From contig JAJPHF010000167.1 of NCBI GenBank assembly GCA_021325365.1, positions 1-25,293 of the forward strand: a DNA stretch of 25,293 nucleotides, in the 5' to 3' direction. Position 1 is the stretch's first letter, and every line of letters starts with the position of its first letter. The notes beneath the pieces were generated by a model. That model made no database searches, was not told where the DNA came from, and was given only the letters and a program-made list of their open reading frames with translations. Positions 1-6,391 of this stretch are shown here, in pieces. The translations under genes were made by a program, and so were the position numbers. The DNA comes from Pseudomonadota bacterium. GTDB lineage: Bacteria > Chloroflexota > UBA6077 > JAJPHF01.

Positions 1-1
1 A

Positions 2-346
2 ACCGATTCGGTACTGATAATGCCTCCTGATCTGAGCTCTTCCTTGAAGGATGCTGAACAGGTGGAAAAGGAAAAAGGCAACAGAACAACGCTAGCAACC
101 GTTGATGGGTGGCTGGGCTACAAGCCGGAAGAGATTATTGACAAGGTGTCTCCAACACCAATTCTCTTCGTTCAAGCGGAGAAGGACGAGCTCGAGGCTG
201 ATGACGCCGATAGATTGTATCGCAAGGCGGGGGAACCTAAGAAGCTATTCACCCTGAAAGACGGCGTACACTTCGACGTGTATGGGAGAAGGACGAAAGA
301 AGCCATGCAACCGGTCCTCGAATGGTTCAACCAGTACCTTCAATGA
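2..346 (+). CDS. Alpha/beta hydrolase, C-terminal part (gene starts outside the window)
   Basis: The frame is open from the first bases, so only the last 114 or so codons are present. The protein shows the end of an alpha/beta-hydrolase (dienelactone hydrolase-like) fold: a strand leading to PILFVQAEKDELE, where the Asp would be the acid of the catalytic triad, then DGVHFDVY, where the His would be the catalytic base, then a final amphipathic helix (VLEWFNQYL). The nucleophile Ser lies upstream, outside the window. The substrate cannot be told from this fragment. The DNA is clearly less GC-rich than the rest of the window (28 of the first 60 bases are G or C), with different codon use. The gene is followed by an abrupt change of composition near 390-400. 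Confidence 0.7.
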   Translation, partial: TDSVLIMPPDLSSSLKDAEQVEKEKGNRTTLATVDGWLGYKPEEIIDKVSPTPILFVQAEKDELEADDADRLYRKAGEPKKLFTLKDGVHFDVYGRRTKEAMQPVLEWFNQYLQ

Positions 347-454
347 ATCCAATGCAGGACCGATCAAATCTATTTATAGCGGTATTTCCCACTTCTGGCG
401 CGGCGCCGGGCAGCCCGAGCACGCCGGCGTGGCGCTCGGCGGCAGAACGCCGAG

Positions 455-1006
455 GTGCTGCCCGAGGTCGAGGCGATCATGCGCATGGCGGTCGAGAAGC
501 GCGTGGGCATCGGCTTCGGCCACACTGACTTCCAGGAGCTGCTGCCGCTGGCGCGCAAGGCGAAGGAGCTGGGCGTGCGCGCTATGCTCGACCACCCGCT
601 GCTGGAGCTGAACAAGCTCTTGCTCAGCGAGATGGAGCAGCTCGCCGATCTGGGCGTGTACGTCGGCACCTACTGCCAGCCGATGATCCCGAGCCTCTAC
701 CAGCCGATCCAGGACCCGTTCGAGACGATTCGCACGATCCAGGCGATCGGGCCCGAGCGCTGCATCATCGGCTCCAACTTCGGCCAGGTGCTGCACGTCA
801 ACTCGATCGACGGCATGCGCATCTTCGTGCGCGGGCTGCTCGGCTTCGGCATCCAGCCCGACGCCGTGAAGCTGATGCTCCAGGACAACCCTGCCCACCT
901 CATGTACCTCGACGACGACCCCGAGCAGCGCCTGCCCACCACCCGCGGCTACGGCAACAGCGTCCGTCGCGGCGAGATCGGCTGGGACGCCAGCGGCGAG
1001 AACTAG
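455..1006 (+). CDS. 5'-truncated DUF6282-type amidohydrolase-like protein (probable gene remnant)
   Basis: The 183-codon frame (GTG at 455) matches the C-terminal half of DUF6282-family metal-dependent hydrolases (amidohydrolase-like TIM barrels). It carries GFGHTDFQE, then AMLDHPLLE, LGVYVGTYCQP, PERCIIGSNFGQ and NPAHLMYLD. Family members are normally longer, with an N-terminal barrel half carrying the first metal ligands, which is missing here. Reading another frame upstream gives GAGQPEHAGVALGG at about 399-440, which joins naturally to QNAEVLPEVE in this frame if one base was lost near 441-443. The gene therefore looks both truncated and frameshifted, with homology beginning only near 395. 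No good ribosome-binding site precedes the GTG. Probably non-functional. The family assignment rests on motif recognition. Confidence 0.65.
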   Translation: MLPEVEAIMRMAVEKRVGIGFGHTDFQELLPLARKAKELGVRAMLDHPLLELNKLLLSEMEQLADLGVYVGTYCQPMIPSLYQPIQDPFETIRTIQAIGPERCIIGSNFGQVLHVNSIDGMRIFVRGLLGFGIQPDAVKLMLQDNPAHLMYLDDDPEQRLPTTRGYGNSVRRGEIGWDASGEN

Positions 1007-1025
1007 CCGCGGTAGCCGTCAGCAG

Positions 1026-1065
1026 TCGGCCCTCTCTGCCCGGTGACCGGCGCAGAGAGGGCCGA
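1026..1065 (+). terminator. Long perfect hairpin after the DUF6282 remnant
   Basis: A perfect 14-bp stem (1026-1039 with 1052-1065) encloses a 12-nt loop that contains a further CCGG/CCGG pairing. It lies 20 bases after the DUF6282 stop and has no U-tract on either strand. It probably acts as a terminator or 3' stabiliser. Confidence 0.5.
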
Positions 1066-1095
1066 CCCATAGTTCGGTACAATCCCGGCGACACA

Positions 1096-1200
1096 CGGTC
1101 GTAGGGCAGAGGCTCGTCCCCTGCCGCCCGGCCGAGGCTGCTACTAGGGACCGATCCAGCGAGCACGTCGGAGGGCGGGGGCTCGTCCCCTGCCGCCCGG
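1096..1200. repeat. Two-copy direct repeat, spacing 69 bp, in the 1007-1254 intergenic region
   Basis: A 21-base unit is identical at 1111-1131 and 1180-1200, with similar flanks (GTCGTAGGGCAGA before one, GTCGGAGGGCGGG before the other). Each unit has short self-complementary arms (GGCAG/CTGCC). A possible -10 box, TACAAT, is at 1078-1083. The repeat lies between the DUF6282 hairpin and the small acidic gene at 1255. It could be a dispersed host repeat or a leader structure; two copies do not make an array. Confidence 0.55.
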
Positions 1201-1254
1201 TACGCGCGTTAGTAGATCGGTGCCGCGGGGCGTTGTGCGCCCGCAAGGAACGAC

Positions 1255-1464
1255 ATGAGCGTCAATGAAGAGATTCAATCGGTGGTCGATCAACTGACCG
1301 AGGACGCCGCCGACGTGCTGGACTATCTTCACTGGCTGACGACTGACGGGGAGACGCTCTCAGAGGAGGAGCGAGCCCGCGTGCAGCGCGGCGAGCAGCA
1401 GATCGCCCGGGGCGAGTACCTCACGCTCGCCGCGCTGCGCCGACTCTGCGGGGAATTGGGGTAG
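1255..1464 (+). CDS. Small acidic helical protein of unknown function
   Basis: 69 residues, rich in Glu and Asp, predicted mostly helical: VNEEIQSVVDQLTEDAADVLDYLHWL, then SEEERARVQRGEQQIARGEYLTL. An AAGGAA ribosome-binding site at 1243-1248 supports the ATG at 1255. A strong hairpin directly after the stop makes it a monocistronic unit. The LHWL segment and the pattern ERxxRGxxxxxxGEYxTL resemble short antitoxin or DUF2281-like proteins, but no toxin gene follows, so that is only a resemblance. Function not recognised. Confidence 0.6.
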   Translation: MSVNEEIQSVVDQLTEDAADVLDYLHWLTTDGETLSEEERARVQRGEQQIARGEYLTLAALRRLCGELG

Positions 1465-1496
1465 GCTGCCGGTGTGACCCAGTCACACCGGCAGCC
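1464..1496 (+). terminator. Perfect 15-bp hairpin terminator
   Basis: Arms 1464-1478 and 1482-1496 pair perfectly around a 3-nt loop (CCA), followed by TTCGCTTC. It begins on the last base of the stop codon of the 1255 gene. There is only a weak U-rich stretch, but the stem is very stable. Confidence 0.7.
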
Positions 1497-1516
1497 TTCG
1501 CTTCAGGAGCAGGGCC

Positions 1517-2452
1517 ATGGCGGAGCAGCGAGCGTTCCGGTTCGGGGTGGCGGCGGCCAGGCCGCGCTCGCGGCAGGAGTGGGCGGAGCAAGCGCGGAAG
1601 GCGGAGGCGCTGGGCTACGCCGTCCTGCTGCTGCCCGACCACTTCGGCGACCTCCTCGCGCCCATTCCCACGCTCGTCGCCGCCGCCGACGCCACCACCA
1701 CGCTGCGGCTCGGCACCTTCGTCCTCTGCAACGACTTCCGCCACCCCGCCGTGCTGGCCCAGGAGGCCGCGACCATCGACCTGCTCTCCGACGGCCGCCT
1801 GGAGCTAGGGCTGGGTGCCGGCTGGCTGCGCGCCGAGTACGAGCAGGCCGGCATCGCTTACGAGCCAGGGCCAGTGCGCGTGGCCCGGCTGGAAGAGAGT
1901 GTGCGCATCGTCAAGGGGCTGCTCGCCGGCGAGACGGTGACCTTCGCCGGCGCGCACTACACCGTGACGGGCCTGGCGGGGCTGCCGCGGCCCGTCCAGC
2001 AGCCGCACCCGCCGCTGCTCGTCGGCGGTGGCGGCCGGCGCATTCTCACGCTTGCCGCCCGCGAAGCCGACATCGTCTCCCTCGCGCCGCGCGTGCGCGC
2101 CGACGGCACGCGGCTGGACGCCCTCGACGCCACGCCCGAAGCGCTAGCGCGCAAGATCGCGTGGGTGCGCCAGGCGGCGGGCGAGCGCTTCGCCGCGCTG
2201 GAGCTAAACCTGCTCGCGCTCGCCACCGCCGTCACGCCCGACCGCCGCGCCGCCGCCGCGCAGGTCGCCAGCCGCTTCGGCGCCCCCGTCGACCTCGTCC
2301 TCGCAACGCCCCACCTGCTCCTCGGCACCATCGACGAGATCGCCGCCCAACTGCAATCCACGCGCGCCCGCTACGGCATCTCCTACGTCGTCGTCTTCGA
2401 GGACGTCATGGACGCCTTCGCCCCCGTCGTCGCCCGCCTCGCCGGCACTTGA
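1517..2452 (+). CDS. LLM-class F420-dependent oxidoreductase (TIGR03621-like)
   Basis: 311 residues with a complete luciferase-like monooxygenase (LLM) barrel. Flavin or F420-dependent members transfer hydride between reduced cofactor and substrate in the cytoplasm. Seen in order: RFGVAAARPRSRQEWAEQARKAEALGY at the N terminus, PDHFGDLLAPIPTLVAAADATT, LRLGTFVLCNDFRHPAVLAQEAATID, then the family hallmark LSDGRLELGLGAGW, and HPPLLVGGGGRRILTLAAREADIVSL. The C-terminal VFEDVMDAFAPVVARLAGT matches the TIGR03621 (MSMEG_2516-type) F420-dependent subgroup. AGGAG at 1505-1509 supports the start. The substrate is unknown. It converges tail-to-tail with the minus-strand gene at 2454, with one base between stops. 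This is host metabolism, not phage. Confidence 0.88.
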   Translation: MAEQRAFRFGVAAARPRSRQEWAEQARKAEALGYAVLLLPDHFGDLLAPIPTLVAAADATTTLRLGTFVLCNDFRHPAVLAQEAATIDLLSDGRLELGLGAGWLRAEYEQAGIAYEPGPVRVARLEESVRIVKGLLAGETVTFAGAHYTVTGLAGLPRPVQQPHPPLLVGGGGRRILTLAAREADIVSLAPRVRADGTRLDALDATPEALARKIAWVRQAAGERFAALELNLLALATAVTPDRRAAAAQVASRFGAPVDLVLATPHLLLGTIDEIAAQLQSTRARYGISYVVVFEDVMDAFAPVVARLAGT

Positions 2453-2453
2453 C

Positions 2454-2921
2454 CTACTGCGACTGGCTAGCAAGCTGCTGTGATTCAGGGGCAGGATCCA
2501 GAGCGACTCGCTCCTCACGGGACCCCGGTGGCCCATATTGCTTGACGATGTACGATCCTGACCGTACCGGGAACGTCTGAACGATTGGGAGCACCACCGC
2601 AAGCAGGCTGTCGGCGTCAGGTCCGTACATGTACAATATGGCGAAGCCCCTACCGAAGTCATGGCCATCGTACTCGCCGGCACCACTCTGGTTGATGGCT
2701 GACTCCAGCCTGTCTTCAAGGTCATAGGCAGCCATCCGCTCGTCGGGAGTACCGAAGGTGTCATCCGCGAGTTTGAGAAACACCAAAACTGCATGCTCAA
2801 GGCTCGGGCTACCCTGGCCTCCCAGGCCCGTCGATAAGGTTATACGTGTGACCGTGAAGGCTGCCGCCACAGCAGCACAACCTATGAGTAGTCCCACAAG
2901 AGACGCGGATCTCACCTGCAC
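2454..2921 (-). CDS. Membrane-anchored or secreted protein of unknown function
   Basis: 155 residues starting at a GTG. GGGAGA lies 5 nt upstream on the minus strand and supports this start. Residues about 7-27 form a hydrophobic helix (LVGLLIGCAAVAAAFTV), either a signal peptide or an anchor. The rest looks like a small globular domain: LEHAVLVFLKLADDTFGTPDE, RLESAINQSGAGEYDGHDFG, AILYMYGPDADSLLAVVLPIVQ, then IVKQYGPPGSREERVAL. The YMYGPDAD...YGPPG pattern recurs in uncharacterised bacterial proteins, some described as possible immunity proteins; that is recollection, not proof. Lower GC than the prophage. It is the last chromosomal gene before the integrase, so the prophage boundary lies just upstream of its start. 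Confidence 0.6.
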   Translation of the reverse strand: MQVRSASLVGLLIGCAAVAAAFTVTRITLSTGLGGQGSPSLEHAVLVFLKLADDTFGTPDERMAAYDLEDRLESAINQSGAGEYDGHDFGRGFAILYMYGPDADSLLAVVLPIVQTFPVRSGSYIVKQYGPPGSREERVALDPAPESQQLASQSQ

Positions 2922-2955
2922 ACCGGTCTCCCTTCTGATCCGAAGTATGGGGTAA

Positions 2956-3038
2956 GGTGGCCGTCAGGGCGCACGGCGGGTGTCGGCGGCCGCGGCCGAA
3001 AGTAGGGTAGTATAGCGTAGACTACCCTAGCCGTGCGC
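2956..3038. other. Probable left prophage junction (attL region) with nested inverted repeats
   Basis: This gap separates the last host-like gene from the 3' end of the phage integrase, the usual place for attL. It contains an 8-bp inverted repeat, AGGGTAGT (3004-3011) and ACTACCCT (3021-3028), around the 9-nt centre ATAGCGTAG. An outer 9-bp pair sits at GCGCACGGC (2969-2977) and GCCGTGCGC (3030-3038). The inner repeat overlaps the integrase stop codon and could be core-type recombinase sites or a terminator. No tRNA gene is present. The second copy of the att core would lie beyond the window, so the exact crossover cannot be fixed. Confidence 0.45.
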
Positions 3039-4202
3039 CGCGGCCCCATCCGCCGCGGCATTCGGGTCCGGGGTGACCGCCATCTCGACCGCCAACGGCT
3101 GCTTGAGCGCCGCCGCCATCTCGACCGCCAACGGCTGCTTGAGCGCCGCCGCCAGCCGCTGCACGGCCTCGCGCTGCAGCTCCGGCGAGGTGTGCGTGTA
3201 GACGTCCGCGGTGATGCTGATCTGCGTGTGGCCGAGCAGCTCCTTCACGATCTCCAGCGGCACGCCCAGGTCCCGCCAGCGCGTCGCGGCCGTGTGGCGG
3301 CAGGCATGGGGCGCGCGGCGGTCCACCTGGGCGCGATCGAGCAGCGCGTACCAGGCGGCAAGCATCGGATCATAGTCCAGGGGGCGCTTGCCACGCGGCC
3401 GCGTGAAGACGTACTCGACCTCCGCGCGCTGGGTGCGCCGCCGACTGGCGAGTGCCGCCGCGGCCTCGGGCGCGATGGGGACGAAGCGCGCGGCGGCCAG
3501 CGTCTTCCCGGAGCGGATCTGCAGCGTGCGCGTGCCGAGGTCGATATCGGTCCACTTGAGGTGGAGCAGCTCGGAGATCCGCGCGCCGGTCGTCAGCAGC
3601 AGCCACCACAGCGCCTCGAGCCGGTCCCCCTCCGCCGCGGCCAGGACGCGGTTCGCCTCGACCAGGCTCAGCGGCCGGCGCTGCACGGCCGCCCCGCGCG
3701 GCCGGCGGGTACGCTGGGTGGGGTTGCGCGGGAGATCGAGCACGTCCTCGGCATAGGCGAAAGCCGCGTGGAGGACCTGGTGCATGACGCGCACCCGGTT
3801 CGGCGAGATGCCCGCCTCCAGCGCCTGGCCATAGAGCCGCTGCACGTGCAGCGGCGTGAGCTGCTGTAGCCGGACGTGGCCGAACGCCGGGATCGCCCAT
3901 TTGCGCACGACGCTGCGATAGCCCCGCCGGGTGGTCGGCGCGAGCCCGGCGACGACATCCCGGAGCCAGTCCTCCAGAAACTCGCCGACCGTGAGCTTGT
4001 CGGGCGGGACGTAAGTCCCCTGGGCCGCGCGGCGCAGGAGGTCGGCGCGTTTGGTGCGCACCTCGTCGGCCGTGCGCCCGTACACCGACACGCGGATCCG
4101 GGTCCCATCCCCGCGCCGGCCGAGCGACACCTCGGTGGTGTAGCGGCCGTCCTTCCGCCGGCGAATCTTGCCGCCGGTGCCGCTCGCGCGCCGCGTGGCC
4201 AT
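3027..4202 (-). CDS. int: Phage tyrosine integrase
   Basis: 391 residues. It inserts and excises the prophage by strand exchange at attP/attB. Domains: arm-type DNA-binding domain at about 8-60 (GGKIRRRKDGRYTTEVSLG); SAM-like core-binding domain at about 70-155 (VGEFLEDWL...); catalytic domain at about 175-350. All catalytic residues are visible: Arg208 (TTGARISEL), Lys233 (RSGKTL), His299 and Arg302 (HACRH), His325 (LLGHTQ) and nucleophile Tyr335 (DVYTH). Its ATG lies 3 bases after the stop of the upstream secreted-protein gene, so it is probably co-transcribed and translationally coupled. The C-terminal tail carries an exact 12-residue tandem duplication (AALKQPLAVEMA twice). Its tail end abuts the putative attL. 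Confidence 0.95.
   Translation of the reverse strand: MATRRASGTGGKIRRRKDGRYTTEVSLGRRGDGTRIRVSVYGRTADEVRTKRADLLRRAAQGTYVPPDKLTVGEFLEDWLRDVVAGLAPTTRRGYRSVVRKWAIPAFGHVRLQQLTPLHVQRLYGQALEAGISPNRVRVMHQVLHAAFAYAEDVLDLPRNPTQRTRRPRGAAVQRRPLSLVEANRVLAAAEGDRLEALWWLLLTTGARISELLHLKWTDIDLGTRTLQIRSGKTLAAARFVPIAPEAAAALASRRRTQRAEVEYVFTRPRGKRPLDYDPMLAAWYALLDRAQVDRRAPHACRHTAATRWRDLGVPLEIVKELLGHTQISITADVYTHTSPELQREAVQRLAAALKQPLAVEMAAALKQPLAVEMAVTPDPNAAADGAAAHG
3077..3154. repeat. 36-bp tandem repeat in the integrase C-terminus
   Basis: A period-36 repeat of about 2.2 identical copies encodes the doubled 12-residue tail segment of the integrase. The copies are identical at the DNA level, so the duplication is recent, and it keeps the frame. 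It lies after the catalytic Tyr, in the tail that in related recombinases packs on a partner subunit. Confidence 0.9.
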
Positions 4203-4205
4203 CGC

Positions 4206-4841
4206 CTACTCGATCGTGATCGTCCAGGGGCCATCGGCCTGGACATTCAGCACGTAGACCCCGTCCTGCCGAATCTGCACCCCCTTGGAGCCATTGAAGG
4301 CGCCGATCTCGTTGACGAGGCCGTTCACGCGGCGCCCCTGCGCGTCCAGGAGCACGACGATGAAGTTTTCTGCCCCACTGTGGCTCAGGGTAAAGCGACG
4401 GAGCCCCGGGGCTAGTGCAAACATGGGGGTCGCCGTCTGGCCCACACCGCTGAAGCTGGTGGCGTCCGTCTCCGCGACGGCCGCAGGCTGGCGCAGTCGG
4501 ATCGTCCACGCGCCATCGGCCTGGACGTTGATCGAGTAGTCGCCATCCGTCCGGATACCAAAGGCCGTGCTGCCGTTGAAGGGCCCGATGACGTTGGTCA
4601 TGCCCTGCACGCGGCCGCCCGTGCTGTCGAGCAGGGTGGTGATGAAGTTGGCCCGCCCGTTGTGGGTGAGCTCGGCGACTACCAAGCCAGCGTGCAGCGG
4701 CACCGGCGGCGTAAGCTGCTGCCCCTGCCCCTGCAGCTCGATAGGTGCCGCGCTCGCGTCTTGAGCATAGCTACGCGGTAGCGGCAGTGCGGCCGCGAGA
4801 ATCAGCGCGAGAAGGATAGCCCGCCTGCTAATCGTACTCAT
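4206..4841 (-). CDS. Exported two-repeat beta-sandwich-like protein, lysogenic-conversion candidate
   Basis: 211 residues from the ATG at 4841; GGAGGAG lies about 13 nt upstream. Residues 1-26 are a signal peptide with a twin-arginine-like motif (ISRRAILLALILAAALP) and a likely cleavage after SYA. The mature part has two homologous repeats, about 55-116 and 147-210. Each runs (L/T)(T/S)H(N/S)G..NFI..LLD..G.RV.G..N.IG.FNGS...I..DG.Y..NVQADG.WTI, ending in a beta strand. This periodic hydrophobic pattern suggests paired beta-sandwich domains like those in secreted pre-peptidase or adhesion-type proteins. The gene sits between the repressor and int on the lysogeny strand, so it is likely expressed in the lysogen and acts outside the membrane. 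Exact function unknown. Confidence 0.75.
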   Translation of the reverse strand: MSTISRRAILLALILAAALPLPRSYAQDASAAPIELQGQGQQLTPPVPLHAGLVVAELTHNGRANFITTLLDSTGGRVQGMTNVIGPFNGSTAFGIRTDGDYSINVQADGAWTIRLRQPAAVAETDATSFSGVGQTATPMFALAPGLRRFTLSHSGAENFIVVLLDAQGRRVNGLVNEIGAFNGSKGVQIRQDGVYVLNVQADGPWTITIE

Positions 4842-4866
4842 GGATCGCTCGATCTCCTCCCCTTCC

Positions 4867-5274
4867 CTAGTCGTCCCCATCGTCGTCCACCACCGCGAGC
4901 AGTGCGCCCGCCCTCCCCGGCGACGGCTGCACCAGGTCCTCGGCAAGCGCCGCCAGCACGCCCCAGCAGAGGACGATGGCGACCGTGAGCCGTAGGAACG
5001 CCTCCCAGGCCTCCCGCGGGATCGCCTCGACCCACGACGACACCGGCCCGCCCGGGCCCCACGGCGGCTGGCCCGTCCCCACACACCCCACCCCGGGCAC
5101 TTCGGCGCCCGCGAGGACCGCCCAGAGCTGCCGCCGCCGTTCGGCGAGCGTGACCTGTCGCCACCAGCGCGCGTTGACGAGCAGCGCGGGCACTGGCCCC
5201 TCGAATACGAGATAGACCGCGGCCGGCAACCGCTCCGACCAGCGCACCGCCACCTCGACCTGCCCCAGCCGCAT
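4867..5274 (-). CDS. Small single-span membrane protein of the lysogeny block
   Basis: 135 residues from the ATG at 5274, chosen because GGGGGAGAGG lies just upstream on the minus strand. The N-terminal 50 residues are basic and hydrophobic (VRWSERLPAAVYLVFEGPVPALLV, RWWRQVTLAERRRQLW). A Gly/Pro-rich linker follows, then one membrane segment at about 92-112 (AFLRLTVAIVLCWGVLAAL), and a very acidic C-terminus (VVDDDGDD). It lies 25 bases before the secreted two-repeat gene and belongs to the same minus-strand unit. Small membrane proteins next to phage repressors are often superinfection-exclusion factors, but no family is recognised here. Confidence 0.6.
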   Translation of the reverse strand: MRLGQVEVAVRWSERLPAAVYLVFEGPVPALLVNARWWRQVTLAERRRQLWAVLAGAEVPGVGCVGTGQPPWGPGGPVSSWVEAIPREAWEAFLRLTVAIVLCWGVLAALAEDLVQPSPGRAGALLAVVDDDGDD

Positions 5275-5346
5275 CGCGCCCTCTCCCCCTGTCCCGTCGA
5301 TACAGTATTGGGTTAGCACGATAACAGGTTGAGAGATCGACCGCCA

Positions 5347-5383
5347 AGGGGGGCTGCCCCCGGCGGGCGGAGGGGCGCGCCCC
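5347..5383 (-). terminator. GC-rich hairpins downstream of the repressor gene
   Basis: Two short hairpins lie between the repressor stop and the membrane-protein gene: GGGGG-CTG-CCCCC (5349-5361) and the 12-base palindrome GGGGCGCGCCCC (5372-5383). Neither has a clear U-tract. They may attenuate transcription from the repressor into the downstream lysogeny genes. Confidence 0.35.
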
Positions 5384-5389
5384 CGAGCG

Positions 5390-5956
5390 CTAGCTGGGGG
5401 GAGACGGTTCGCCGTCGCCGGTAGGACGCCCGGCGCGCTCGAACGCCCAGCGCAGGCGTTCCGCAAACAGGTCCATCAGCTCGGTCGACGAGAGCGGAAG
5501 ATCGGTGGTGATCGCCAGCGCGGGCGTGTCGCGCACGAGCTGCAGTGCGGCCTCCAGGCGGTCGGTGGCCTCGCGGTCCGCCTCCGCGCGCACCCGGCGC
5601 GCGACGTCCATCGGGTACGAGAGCAACGCGTACACCGCGGCCGAGACGTTCTGGGGCCAGGGGCCCCCGGCCAGCGCGTCCCCCAGCCGTCGCAGCGGAT
5701 CGTCGGGCCGGCCGGCCCCCTCCGCGCGCTTCAGGTAGCCCCAGTCGCGCAGCAGCTCGAGGGGGTCCAGGCCCAGCGGTTCGGCGACGTCAAGCAGATA
5801 CTCGGCGGTCGGCCGCTGCTCGCCGCGCTCCACGATGGAGACGACGGAGTGCGACACCCCGACCGCCTTGCCCAGCTCGCGTACCGAGAGGCCAGTACGC
5901 TGCCGCGCGAGGCGGAGCCGGTCGGCCAGCGTCACCGTGTCAGCCAAACCTTGCAC
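5390..5956 (-). CDS. XRE-family prophage repressor (CI-like), probably leaderless
   Basis: Read from the GTG at 5956 (188 residues). An HTH_XRE domain spans about residues 10-65: LADRLRLARQRTGLSVRELG, then VGVSHSVVSIVERGEQRPTAEYL. The 120-residue C-terminal part is mainly helical (ETxDRLEAALQL, DLFAERLRWAFERAG) and has no LexA-like Ser/Lys peptidase motif, so induction by RecA-driven self-cleavage is not indicated. A longer frame starts with TTG at 5992, but that codon lies in a good -35 box and a TATACT -10 box ends 6 nt before this GTG, so the GTG is preferred as a leaderless start. It is divergent from the Cro-like gene and heads the minus-strand lysogeny block. Confidence 0.85.
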   Translation of the reverse strand: MQGLADTVTLADRLRLARQRTGLSVRELGKAVGVSHSVVSIVERGEQRPTAEYLLDVAEPLGLDPLELLRDWGYLKRAEGAGRPDDPLRRLGDALAGGPWPQNVSAAVYALLSYPMDVARRVRAEADREATDRLEAALQLVRDTPALAITTDLPLSSTELMDLFAERLRWAFERAGRPTGDGEPSPPS

Positions 5957-5957
5957 G

Positions 5958-5992
5958 CGGTCAGTATATCGACCGTTCCGCTTAGCCTGCAA
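5958..5992 (-). promoter_or_regulatory. Repressor promoter with overlapping operator-like palindrome
   Basis: On the minus strand, TTGCAG (5992-5987), an 18-bp spacer and TATACT (5968-5963) form a good sigma70-type promoter ending 6 nt before the GTG at 5956. An imperfect palindrome, CGGTC-NN-TATA-NN-GACCG (5958-5975), covers the -10 box and would suit autoregulation by the repressor. Confidence 0.6.
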
Positions 5993-6040
5993 GAGCCGGC
6001 GCGGTTGCGTCTCGGTGTGTCTTTAGTAGCAGACAGACGG

Positions 6041-6069
6041 TTGACAAGGAAACCAGGACTGCATATCAT
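6041..6069 (+). promoter_or_regulatory. Rightward early promoter (PR-like)
   Basis: TTGACA (6041-6046), a 17-bp spacer and TATCAT (6064-6069) give a near-consensus promoter about 34 nt before the cro-like ATG. GAGGAG at 6093-6098 is the ribosome-binding site. It is divergent from the repressor promoter about 50-100 bp away, the classical lysis/lysogeny switch layout. Confidence 0.8.
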
Positions 6070-6102
6070 ACATTTGTAAGGACAACAGGACAGAGGAGCC
6101 AT

Positions 6103-6339
6103 ATGAAGCAGCACACGCGGGCCTGGGAACTGGCCGCGCGCGAGGGGTGGAGCCTCCGCGAGTTCGCCCGGCGCGTCGGCCTCAGCCACAGCATCCTGAT
6201 CGACTACCGCGAGGGACGCCGCCCCTATAGCGCGCGCTTCATCCTGGGCGTGCGGCGGCTGTGGCCCGAGTACGCCTTCGACTGGCTGTTCCCCCAGACC
6301 CCGAGTCCGGCAGCCGCGCCCGCCGAGCGCGCGGGCTAG
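6103..6339 (+). CDS. Cro-like small HTH regulator
   Basis: 78 residues, first gene after the rightward promoter. A helix-turn-helix lies at about 9-50: WELAAREGWSLREFARRVGLSHSILIDYREGRRPYSARFI. The recognition helix (SHSILIDYREGRRP) parallels the SHSVVSIVERGEQRP of the divergent repressor, so the two probably read related operators. There is no further domain; the tail is Pro/Ala rich. By position and size it is the Cro-type regulator that turns down the repressor on entry into lytic growth. GAGGAG lies 4 nt before the ATG. Confidence 0.8.
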   Translation: MKQHTRAWELAAREGWSLREFARRVGLSHSILIDYREGRRPYSARFILGVRRLWPEYAFDWLFPQTPSPAAAPAERAG

Positions 6340-6340
6340 C

Positions 6341-6374
6341 AAAAAGCCCCGGCGCCGCTGGAACGGCCCGGGGC
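6341..6374 (-). terminator. Intrinsic terminator, U-tract on the minus strand
   Basis: The hairpin GCCCCGG (6346-6352) with CCGGGGC (6368-6374), plus an inner GCCG/CGGC stem, ends on the minus strand in TTTTT (complement of 6341-6345). It would stop minus-strand transcription from the early genes before it enters cro and the control region. On the plus strand it has no U-tract, so early mRNA may read through or be attenuated. Confidence 0.6.
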
Positions 6375-6391
6375 GTGAAAGGACCGCGGAG

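Noticed and set aside
1111..1200. CRISPR-like repeat pair
   Set aside because: Only two units, no further regular copies and no cas genes.
1255..1464. Antitoxin of a toxin-antitoxin pair
   Set aside because: No toxin-sized gene follows; a terminator does.
2956..3038. tRNA gene as the attachment site
   Set aside because: No cloverleaf or CCA-type end could be found at this junction.
5957..5992. Repressor start at the TTG at 5992
   Set aside because: That codon forms the -35 box of the best promoter and would be untranscribed from it.
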